From NCBI RefSeq assembly GCF_018100925.1, contig NZ_JAGJEH010000005.1, positions 310,001-374,000 on the forward strand: a stretch of DNA of 64,000 bases, written 5' to 3'. The translations under genes were made by a program, and so were the position numbers. The stretch comes from Pseudoalteromonas luteoviolacea. Its GTDB lineage: Bacteria > Pseudomonadota > Gammaproteobacteria > Enterobacterales > Alteromonadaceae. Below, in pieces: positions 27,774-35,800 of this stretch; position 1 is the first letter of the stretch; each line of letters opens with the position of its first letter. Below the pieces are notes generated by a model. The model did no database searches and was not told the DNA's origin. It worked only from the letters and a program-made list of their open reading frames with translations.

Positions 27774-28136
27774 ATGTATACAGAAATAGAACAAACCACC
27801 ATTAATATTGTCGACCGACAGCTTGAAGCCTATAACAATCAAGATATCGACGCATTTGCTGCAACTTATAGTGAAGACGTAGAAATTTACCAATCTCAAA
27901 CTTTGGTCTTTAAAGGGAAGCAAGCGCTCATTGAACGTTATGGCAAAAAGTTTTCAAGCCTTAGTTACTTAAATGCTTCTTCTTTGACGCGTATTGTTCA
28001 GGGGCACTTTTTAATCGATCATGAGCTGGCTCAATCGTCAACTCTACCCAGTAAAGAGATTGATCATAGCGTTAAAGTGGTTGCTGCATACGAAGTAAAA
28101 GATGGCCTTATCTGTAAAGTCACTTTTATGGGCTAA
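27774..28136 (+). CDS. SnoaL-like (NTF2-fold) small protein
   Basis: This 120-residue protein has the NTF2/SnoaL alpha-beta cone pattern: a first helix TTINIVDRQLEAYNNQDIDAFAATYSEDVEIY, then a second segment GKQALIERYGKKF and alternating strands. The steroid-isomerase-like family has very diverse roles. The ATG at 27774 (MYTEIEQT) is chosen because the longer frame needs a TTG at 27756 inside an inverted repeat. It follows the metallo-hydrolase in the same direction and could share its transcript. No active-site assignment is made. Confidence 0.8.
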   Translation: MYTEIEQTTINIVDRQLEAYNNQDIDAFAATYSEDVEIYQSQTLVFKGKQALIERYGKKFSSLSYLNASSLTRIVQGHFLIDHELAQSSTLPSKEIDHSVKVVAAYEVKDGLICKVTFMG

Positions 28137-28167
28137 TATTTAGATCATTCGCAGCATTTACAGTGTT

Positions 28168-28198
28168 GTTGATATTGATTATTATTATCAATATCAAC
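28168..28198. promoter_or_regulatory. Fur-box-like palindrome
   Basis: A perfect 12-bp inverted repeat (GTTGATATTGAT at 28168-28179, ATCAATATCAAC at 28187-28198) surrounds a 7-base AT centre. Its core at 28176-28190, TGATTATTATTATCA, matches the Fur 7-1-7 consensus TGATAAT-N-ATTATCA at 13 of 14 defined positions. It lies 19 bp before the ATG at 28217, where Fur binding would block transcription. Confidence 0.75.
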
Positions 28199-28216
28199 GA
28201 CCAAATTACCTTCAGG

Positions 28217-28582
28217 ATGAATTATCAACAGCTAATTGCTAAAGACGCTTTTGAAAAAGCGTATCAAAACGCAAGTGCGGAATTTGCAGTAAAGGCAATG
28301 ATCCTTAAACATAACCCTGCCAATATTGATAACTTGGCCGCATACATAGATGCTGGGCGCAAATTTGTAGAAGTATGTCTAAAAGGCGGTGATCCGTTAC
28401 ATGTTACTCATTTAAAAATGTGGATCAGGCGTAATTTGGTATTAAATTATGGCCGGGGGGCTGCTAATTTGTCTTTTCAAAATATGTGTCTAGCTGAGCT
28501 TATTTATTTAGATAAACAACTCAAAACGGTATTTGCCTATTATGGCAATAATATCACCCCCTTGTTGCCGCAAGTGAGGTGA
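28217..28582 (+). CDS. Hypothetical protein behind a Fur-box-like site
   Basis: I do not recognise this 121-residue, mostly helical soluble protein. It opens MNYQQLIAKDAFEKAYQNASAEF and contains NLAAYIDAGRKFVEVCLKGGDPLHVTHLKMWIRRNL. No signal peptide or TM is visible. The frame extends upstream to a GTG at 28163, but that would place the Fur-like palindrome inside the gene, so the ATG at 28217 is preferred even though its SD is poor. Repression by Fur-iron, and so a role in iron supply or sparing, is inferred only from the upstream site. Confidence 0.65.
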   Translation: MNYQQLIAKDAFEKAYQNASAEFAVKAMILKHNPANIDNLAAYIDAGRKFVEVCLKGGDPLHVTHLKMWIRRNLVLNYGRGAANLSFQNMCLAELIYLDKQLKTVFAYYGNNITPLLPQVR

Positions 28583-28586
28583 TATT
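28550..28586. terminator. Hairpin over the stop codon, possible bidirectional terminator
   Basis: AATATCACC (28550-28558) and GGTGATATT (28578-28586) pair perfectly. An inner CTTG/CAAG stem (28561-28564, 28571-28574) extends the structure. It overlaps the stop of the 121-residue gene and lies 28 bp past the stop of the convergent ADP-ribosylglycohydrolase. No U tract follows on either strand, so efficiency is uncertain. Confidence 0.4.
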
Positions 28587-28613
28587 AAACACAAGTAAGT
28601 TTAAATATGGGTG

Positions 28614-29459
28614 TTATGAAAGGCTGTTTACTGCACGCTTTAATTGTGAGGACAGCTGAATTAAGTAGTCACGACCATACTGCTTGTTTTCAAGCTCTGC
28701 AAATAAAAAGGCAGGCAAATCATTAACGTAGTCTTCACTTAAGCTTGCAATACCCAGCGCACATGCTGCGACCGTATCAACATCACCACCAAATGCGACC
28801 GATTGAGTGAGTATTTCAGCGTAACTGCGTGCGTTAATTAAAACAGTGAGTAAGGCGTTTACGGTTTCATGACCGCAACAAGCGACCTCTTTACTCCAGT
28901 TAACATCCCACTCAATATCGGTATGAGATTGTACAAAATTAGCGACTTGCTGTTTGGGTCCTAGTTGATAGTAAAAGTAATGACTAGCTAGCGCGACAGC
29001 TTGAGAAGAATTAATACCGATGGGTGTGTTGTGAGTCACACAAGCCTGTAGCTTTGCCTTGTTGAGAACATCGTCAATGTTGGGAAACAACCCTATTGGG
29101 ACTGAGCGCATTGCCGCGCCGTTTGCTGTGCTATTGGGCTTTATTTTTGCCAAAAATTCATCCGCTGATTCAATTGATTCCAAAAAGGCATAAAACCCTT
29201 TTGAATACCCAAGTCGCTTGTCCCGTTTAAAACACTCAACAAACTTTCGTGTAATACTTTCCTTAGTCCATGATTCAGAGCTTACTATGAGTTCTGCTAA
29301 CGCAATCGACATTTGTGTGTCGTCTGTATAATGGCCTGGTGCAATACCTAAACCGTGTTCATGGTAGGCTGTCAGGTTATTAAAGTTTGTAACTTTTTCT
29401 TTGCTAGCAAACTCAAAGCCTGCACCGTAAGCGTCACCGATAGCGATTTCTAGTAACAT
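28614..29459 (-). CDS. ADP-ribosylglycohydrolase family protein
   Basis: This 281-residue protein matches the DraG/ARH fold. LLEIAIGDAYGAGFEF is the N-terminal metal site, GHYTDDTQMSIALAELI holds the DDT metal ligands, and VAFGGDVDTVAACALGIAS holds the C-terminal GGDxDT ligands. All metal-binding aspartates are present, so it is probably an active Mg-dependent hydrolase of ADP-ribose linked to protein or another molecule. No DraT-like transferase is near. It stands alone on the minus strand. Confidence 0.9.
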   Translation of the reverse strand: MLLEIAIGDAYGAGFEFASKEKVTNFNNLTAYHEHGLGIAPGHYTDDTQMSIALAELIVSSESWTKESITRKFVECFKRDKRLGYSKGFYAFLESIESADEFLAKIKPNSTANGAAMRSVPIGLFPNIDDVLNKAKLQACVTHNTPIGINSSQAVALASHYFYYQLGPKQQVANFVQSHTDIEWDVNWSKEVACCGHETVNALLTVLINARSYAEILTQSVAFGGDVDTVAACALGIASLSEDYVNDLPAFLFAELENKQYGRDYLIQLSSQLKRAVNSLS

Positions 29460-30008
29460 GTAACTTCCTCTAATTGTTCCATCAGTAAATTAGTTTTCTA
29501 CCTTTGTCATTGCTGAGCTGGCCGTTTAGCTTTTTAAATAAGTAAAAAGTGAAGGTTTGATTTTCTGTATTATATCCTGAGTTGTAGGTCATAAAGGTTA
29601 GGAGCTAGTACTTAACAGCGATACTCAAAACGTGACCCATTCGACTAACGACACTCTATTTAATAATTCAGGGTGTAACTTCATGCATTGGAGATTTGCT
29701 GTGCACTTACTTTATCCATCATTGTTATGATTTTAGGCGGCATGAGCAAACCAAAAGGCCTATCAACAGGCTATAAACAACGCTTTTTTATCATAAATAC
29801 GCTTGACTACATAACGACGGATACCGTTCAGAGTGGCTTTGTATTTTTTATGGGTATTTTTATCATTGCTATGGATAAAAATAAAGCACCTTCCGTTGCG
29901 ATCAGGCTCCACTGTATCATTTGTGCCCAGGTAAGGGGTTTGATAATTCCTTCAGTAAGACATTTTTGTTAAAATAGCGCGCTTAAGAGCTTATTTTTGA
30001 GGAGTTTC
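29460..30008. other. 549-bp intergenic region without a convincing gene
   Basis: One weak plus-strand frame (29688-29972, 94 codons) has no clear ribosome binding site and no recognisable family, and its composition is uneven. The last 20 bp hold the GAGGAG ribosome binding site of the following GDPD-like gene. I see no RNA gene or repeat. Confidence 0.4.
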
Positions 30009-30938
30009 ATGAAACACTGGGCTGTACGTATATCCGTCTTAATAGTTATCATATTGGTCGCTAGGCAACCTGACCTTGAACTGGATCATCAAGGAAAAAC
30101 CATTTCGTATAAAGGATTAGTACAACCTACGGATTATTCAGGTGTAACAAATGAAACTTGCACAGCACGTCGACTTTCCTCTGTTGAACACCCTTATATT
30201 GAAAATACCATACCTGCGATAGACAAAGCATTTGAGCTAGGTGCAGACACGGTACACCTAAACATTCATGCTACAACAGACAAGCAGTTGGCTGTGTTTC
30301 ATGATTGGACGTTAGATTGCAGAACCAATGGCGAAGGTGTGACCTCTAAGCAAACAATGGCGCACCTCAAAACACTGGATGCCGGGTATGGCTACCGTGT
30401 TGGTGAAGAGGAGACCTACCCATTGAGAGGTAAAGGGCTCGGGCTTATCCCTTCCCTTGCGGAAGTACTAGAGCAGTTTCCTGAAAAGTCATTTCTACTC
30501 AACCTAAAAACAGCTGGGCCAGACGCCGTTGAAGTGCTTACGAATCATTTGGAAAAGCTTTCTGAAGCGCAGCGCAATCGTTTAAGCTTTATTGGTCTTC
30601 AAAGTGTATCTGAAGGGATCATAGAAAAATTCCCAAACCAAAAGACGTACTCAAAAGAAGTGGGTAAGCGCTGTTTGGTGAAATATATCTTTATTGGTTG
30701 GTCTCGTTATTATCCAAAATCTTGTGCCAACACAACACTGGTGTTACCTGAGCAATTTGGTCGCATATTGTGGGGGTGGCCGGATCAATTTGCTGCGCGC
30801 GCCCAGCAAAATGGCAGCGAAGTATACTTGTATCAAACCAAGCAACCTTACGCCAAAGAGAGCGATTATAGGGAGCAAGGGATCGGTTTGTTTACCGCAG
30901 ATATGTATGGCTTAGCTGAGGCGGCAAAAAGCCAATAG
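30009..30938 (+). CDS. Divergent glycerophosphodiester phosphodiesterase-like protein
   Basis: This 309-residue protein has an N-terminal membrane anchor (about residues 4-20) and a GDPD-type TIM barrel recognisable from PYIENTIPAIDKAFELGADTVHLNIHATTDKQLAVFHDWTLD and the later LIPSLAEVLEQFPEKSFLLNLK. The canonical AHRG is ARRL here, so the first catalytic His is absent. The Glu-x-Asp metal pair after GAD is replaced by His-x-Asn, while the second His (FHD) is kept. It may be a variant subfamily with altered chemistry. The ATG at 30009, behind GAGGAG, is preferred over the TTG at 29997. Confidence 0.8.
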   Translation: MKHWAVRISVLIVIILVARQPDLELDHQGKTISYKGLVQPTDYSGVTNETCTARRLSSVEHPYIENTIPAIDKAFELGADTVHLNIHATTDKQLAVFHDWTLDCRTNGEGVTSKQTMAHLKTLDAGYGYRVGEEETYPLRGKGLGLIPSLAEVLEQFPEKSFLLNLKTAGPDAVEVLTNHLEKLSEAQRNRLSFIGLQSVSEGIIEKFPNQKTYSKEVGKRCLVKYIFIGWSRYYPKSCANTTLVLPEQFGRILWGWPDQFAARAQQNGSEVYLYQTKQPYAKESDYREQGIGLFTADMYGLAEAAKSQ

Positions 30939-30968
30939 GCAGGTCGAGTGACATTGATATAATAGCGA

Positions 30969-30995
30969 AGAGGCTGCAACTTGCAGCCTCTTTTT
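30969..30995. terminator. Strong bidirectional intrinsic terminator
   Basis: AGAGGCTGCAA (30969-30979) pairs perfectly with TTGCAGCCTCT (30981-30991) and is followed by TTTTT. It lies 30 bp after the GDPD-like gene. It also ends just before the stop of the convergent diflavin reductase gene and could serve both directions. Confidence 0.85.
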
Positions 30996-30997
30996 CA

Positions 30998-32788
30998 TTA
31001 ATACACGTCTCTGACATAACGCTTTTGTTTTTTCAGGCTCGCCACGTAGGCTTGGGCTTGTTCAGCATCTAATCCGCCATGTTCAGCTACCACATCATGG
31101 AGGGCTTTGTCGACATCTTTGGCCATTCTAAATGCATCTCCACAGACGTAGAAGTACGCACCGCGTTCGAGCCATGAAAATAGTTCTGCGCCTTGTTCTT
31201 GCATCTTGTCTTGAACATAGATTTTCTGTGTTTGGTCTCGGGAAAATGCTAAGTCTAGGCGGGTTAAAATCCCAGATTGTTGCATTGCCTCTAACTCTTC
31301 TTGGTACAAAAAGTCGCACGCCTTTTGTCTGTCGCCAAAAAACAACCAGTTGTCTCCAGTTGCCTGTGTTGCTGCGCGCTCTTCTAAAAAGCCTCTAAAT
31401 GGCGCGATACCAGTGCCTGGACCGACCATGATAATGGGGGCTGACGCGTCCTCTGGGACGGAGAAGTGTTTATTGGGTGCGAAGTAGCACTTAACCTTGT
31501 CACCTGGTTTGCAAATGTCGGCCAAAAACGTTGAACAAACGCCATTATGTGTGCGGTTATCCTGAGTATAACGGACGCTTGCGATCGTTAAATGCACTTG
31601 GTTGTGATGTTTCTTAATACTCGAGGAGATGGAATAGGCTCTCGGAGCAAGGGGCTTAGCGAGACGTATAAAATCGCTGGCTGTAAAGGCAGTGGGCGCA
31701 TATTTTGTTAATAGGTCAACGCAGTCTAGTCCCCAAAGAAAATCATTGAGACTCTGCGGGCCCTCTTCGAGCTTGCCAATAAATTCGGCATTGCCACTGC
31801 GTGCGGCTACCTCAGCGATAAACTCTTTACTAGGTATTCGGATCTCCAAATGTTCACTGAAGATGGTTTGCAATGCAAGAGTATGCCCATCATATTGCTC
31901 GTGTTGTTCTTTCCTTGCGCCGAGTATGCTGATCAACTCTTCGACTATATCTGGTCGATTGGATGGAATTAAATTAATGGCATCACCAGCGTCGTAGCTC
32001 TCGTTTGTATCGAGTAGTGAAAACTCGTAGTGACATGTTTCTTTGCCAGAGCCCGGTTTATTCAATATATACGTACTGATTAGCTCTGCTTCAAACGGGT
32101 TATCTCGATTGAATTTGGATTTTGCCTTTTTTGTTGCCGCAGGGGCTGCACTGGGCACGACATCACTATGTCCATTACTGCCTTTTTGCGCGATGGTTGG
32201 CAGTGTCTCTGCGATCCATTCCTGTGCTGGAGATTCAAAGGCAACATCGCAATCGACCCGCTCAGCAATCCGTGTGGCCCCCAATGCTTCTAAGCGTTCA
32301 TCCCATTGAATGCCCGCTAGACAAAAATCGTCGTAGTTGGTATCGCCAAGCGCTAGTACAGAGTAATAAGTATTGTCGAAACGCGGTGCGTTTGCGCTCG
32401 AAATATCGTCCCACAGAGCTTGGGCATTGTCAGGCATTTCTCCTTCACCATAGGTACTGGTGACGACCAGCAATCGTTCGGCTTGGCTTAACTGTGTAAG
32501 GTCAGCGTCATCCATGTCAATAACAAGCGGAGACAGTCCATGGTTTTTAGCAATCTCTGCTGCTTCTTCTGCAACGCCTTCGGCATTGCCTGTTTGCGAA
32601 CCATAAATAATGGTTAGCGGCTTGATCTGCTGTTGGGGGGCGCTGGTGGTCGAAACATGCTCTTCCTTAACCAATAAACGCGTGTGTAGTCCAGCTAAAA
32701 AGCCGCCTAGCCACTGCCGTTGATCGTCATTAAACGGAATATCTTGTGGTAAAAACGGGACTTTTTTGTTGCTTTTTAATTGTTCCAT
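30998..32788 (-). CDS. CysJ-type diflavin reductase (NADPH-FAD/FMN), paired with a GltB-like protein
   Basis: This protein of about 596 residues (E. coli CysJ is 599) has a flavodoxin domain with IIYGSQTGNAEGVAEEAAE (about residue 45), an FAD-binding domain with the RAYSISSS motif, and an NADPH domain with VGPGTGIAPFRGFLEER. Its C terminus is KRYVRDVY, like that of CysJ. The ATG at 32788 has GGAG upstream and lies 13 bp after the gltB-like stop; the longer frame from 32869 would start inside that gene. No cysI or cysH is nearby. Its tight pairing with the glutamate-synthase-like gene suggests that it feeds electrons to that protein in place of GltD. Confidence 0.88.
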   Translation of the reverse strand: MEQLKSNKKVPFLPQDIPFNDDQRQWLGGFLAGLHTRLLVKEEHVSTTSAPQQQIKPLTIIYGSQTGNAEGVAEEAAEIAKNHGLSPLVIDMDDADLTQLSQAERLLVVTSTYGEGEMPDNAQALWDDISSANAPRFDNTYYSVLALGDTNYDDFCLAGIQWDERLEALGATRIAERVDCDVAFESPAQEWIAETLPTIAQKGSNGHSDVVPSAAPAATKKAKSKFNRDNPFEAELISTYILNKPGSGKETCHYEFSLLDTNESYDAGDAINLIPSNRPDIVEELISILGARKEQHEQYDGHTLALQTIFSEHLEIRIPSKEFIAEVAARSGNAEFIGKLEEGPQSLNDFLWGLDCVDLLTKYAPTAFTASDFIRLAKPLAPRAYSISSSIKKHHNQVHLTIASVRYTQDNRTHNGVCSTFLADICKPGDKVKCYFAPNKHFSVPEDASAPIIMVGPGTGIAPFRGFLEERAATQATGDNWLFFGDRQKACDFLYQEELEAMQQSGILTRLDLAFSRDQTQKIYVQDKMQEQGAELFSWLERGAYFYVCGDAFRMAKDVDKALHDVVAEHGGLDAEQAQAYVASLKKQKRYVRDVY

Positions 32789-32801
32789 AAGGTTCTCCTT
32801 C

Positions 32802-35800
32802 TTACGCAGCGGTTTTAACGGCTTCAGACAGTACATAGCAATAGTGTGTAGCGAGCAGTTCATCGACACTACGGTACTTGAGCAGTGCTTTTTGCACGGC
32901 TCTGTCTCTGTGTATGATCCACACGCTCGTACCTAACGCATGTGAGTCACAGACTTCTCTGAGCGAGAGCGCATCTTTGTAATCTTGAACGCGTTTTAAA
33001 GCCAACAGGCAGCTAAGAGCCTGATCGTCATAACTAGCCAAGGCTTCTTTTGCATCTTTGGCAAGTGCATCAATTAGTTTGTGATCTAAGGTTTCAAATA
33101 AGTACTTTGCGGTGATCTCCGTGTAACCTTGTGTATGTTGTTTTTGCGCCAACTGCTCCGCTCTGTGAAGCACTCCCGCACTAGTTATGTAGTTGTAAAC
33201 TAATTCAGTATCACAATCGCCATAGTCCGGAAGCTTGCCAGAAAACAGGCATGCTGCGTCATTGTGATACTTGTGATATGCAAGCTGGATAGCTTTGACA
33301 GACTTATCTGCCCAGCCGAGCGACAGCTCTTCGAGCATTGTCCGCCTATTTAATGACAGGAGAATCTGTTCTGCGCAGTGGTACTGGTAAAGTGCGTTTG
33401 GAATAAGCACGTAAAAATGTTGCTTAGCGGATGGCCAGTTATCTAAAAGTACCTGCACGCGTGGTGAGCCAGTAGCTTTGAGGTGTTCACGCAAATGTTG
33501 CAACAGCGCCAGTTCCTGTCCGCGGCTTAGTTCATTGTCGGTAGACAAGCACAGCGTCGACACTGAGTCTTGCGAGCACAATTCACTAATTTGTCCCGAT
33601 GGATCATATTGATACGCGGTTCCGCCACTCATGCCATTGCCAAACCCTTTACCATAAGCGCCTAGGTTGACGATAGCGCCATTGGTCATATATTCACAGC
33701 AAAAGTCGCCAACGCCTTCTACGACAGCGACAGCGCCGGAGTTTCTCACTCCAAATCGGTCACCTGCCTGACCGCAAACATAGAGCTGTCCGCCAGTTGC
33801 TCCAAATAGTGCGAAGTTTCCAATTAGGACATTTTCATCGATATTTTTACCACTGCTGGTAATGGTGATATGACCGCCACTGGCACCTTTACTAACCCCA
33901 TCGTTACACGTTCCAATATGGCGAAGTGACATGCCTGAGTTATTGAAGGCCCCGTAACTTTGACCAGCAGAGCCTGAGGTGTGCAAGTTAACACTATGCG
34001 GTTTGAGTACAATACGGCCATTTTCAAGACGCATGATGGCGGGGTGGGCGTTGATATCTTTATCTGACAGTTGGTAATTTAAAATGCGCTCAATGTCGAT
34101 AGCTAATTGACCTGCAACGGTTTTATTGCAGTTATTGAGTTTGATTGACTCACTGTCAAAACACACTTTATTTGCTGTTACAAACTCGCTTTGTAACTGT
34201 TTTAGCCATTTGTTATCAATGTCAAAATTGGCTTCCAAATAGACTGGCGAGTCGAATTTTATCTCTTCGGCAGGCTTTAACATTGCAGTCATATCTAACT
34301 TGCCAACCATGGCAGGGTGGGAGACAAGATGCAGTAAATCTGAGCGTCCTCGCACTTCAGATAAAGAGTGATAGCCTATACTGGCTAAGATCTCTCGTAC
34401 TTCGTGTGCTACATTCATAAAATACTGTGCAAGTGCTCTTGGATCGCCTCGGTATACTTCTGGGTTAGTGGTGAGTCCAGCAGGGCACTTTAAATTACAG
34501 TTTTTAGCCATAACGCACTTGAGCATCATAAGTGCAGTGGTGCCAAATTCGAATGAATCTCCGCCTAACATAGCGGATTTAACTACATCGCTACCCGTTT
34601 GATGCGCATTGGAACAGCGCAGTGTGATTTTATCTCTGAGGCCGTTTTCGCTGAGTGCTTGATGTACTTCAGCAATGCCAATGTCTGCTGCTCGGCCAGT
34701 GTGTTTCAAGCTCGTTACTTGTGCCGCGCCTGTACCGCCAGTGTTTCCAGCGACATTGATGACATCAGCCCCAGCTTTGGCAACGCCAACGGCAATCGTA
34801 CCGATACCCTCTGAAGAAACCAGTTTAACAATAACTCTGACTCGTGCCGCTTTGGCATCGTGGATCAGCTGGCCCAAATCCTCTATTGAGTATGTATCAT
34901 GGTGTGGCGGTGGAGAAACCAACTCAACACCCGGTGTGCCACCACGTGCCGCGGCTATCACGACATTGACTTTGGGCGCAGGAAGCTGACCACCTTCACC
35001 TGGTTTTGCACCTTGGCCAATTTTGATTTCGATTTCTTGAAGTGCCGGGTCGGCTAAATAGCCGGTCCAAACGCCAAAGCGCCCAGAAGCAAATTGCTTT
35101 ATTTTACTGGCTTTGACCGTATTGTAACGGCGGGAGTTTTCTCCGCCTTCTCCTGAGTTACTCATCGCACCTGCGATGTTGGTGCCCTGTGCTACGGCTT
35201 CATGGGCTTTTTCAACGAGTGCTCCGTGACTCATAGCGCCAGAAGCGAAAGAGGCAGTGATTTCGTGGGCGGGTTGTACTTTGGCCAGAGACACAGGCGC
35301 CACCCCTGTACAAAGTTTTCCGCACAGTTTATCTAGCGTAGAGTTGGTTCGTGTGACTATTAGGATCTTATCATTGGCTGGTAGCACCTCATACACTTCA
35401 GTTTTGAATAACTGGTTTAATGCCTCTGCGAGGTGCAAATTGGTTTTTGGGTTTTTTGCACTGTGGCTAAGCAGCCATTTATGTTGAGCGATCGGCTCTA
35501 CGCTTAAACCTCTAATATTGACTTTATAGGAACCTGAGATCTCTATCAGTTTTAGAGCATCAACAAAGGCCTGTGTGCTATCAAGATGCGTAAAATCAAG
35601 CGGTAGAGAAAGCACATCTCGCAGTGCAGCTGGACGATGATGTCGTTCAACAAGTAGGTTGTGACTAAAATCTCGATAAGCTTGTGTGATTTCAAATTGG
35701 GCTATTTGCGCGGGGGTTCTGGCTTTGTAGCCAAGATCTTTATAGCCGTCATCTTCGGGTAAAATAACGCCAGTATCAGTGGACTCGAGCTGTGACTCAT

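Noticed and set aside
29688-29972. A 94-codon plus-strand frame before the GDPD-like gene
   Set aside because: No clear start signal and no family resemblance, so it is described only as part of the gap.
32789-32869. Longer start for the diflavin reductase, inside the gltB-like gene
   Set aside because: The ATG at 32788 has a strong GGAG site and the expected CysJ length; the extension is unlike the family.
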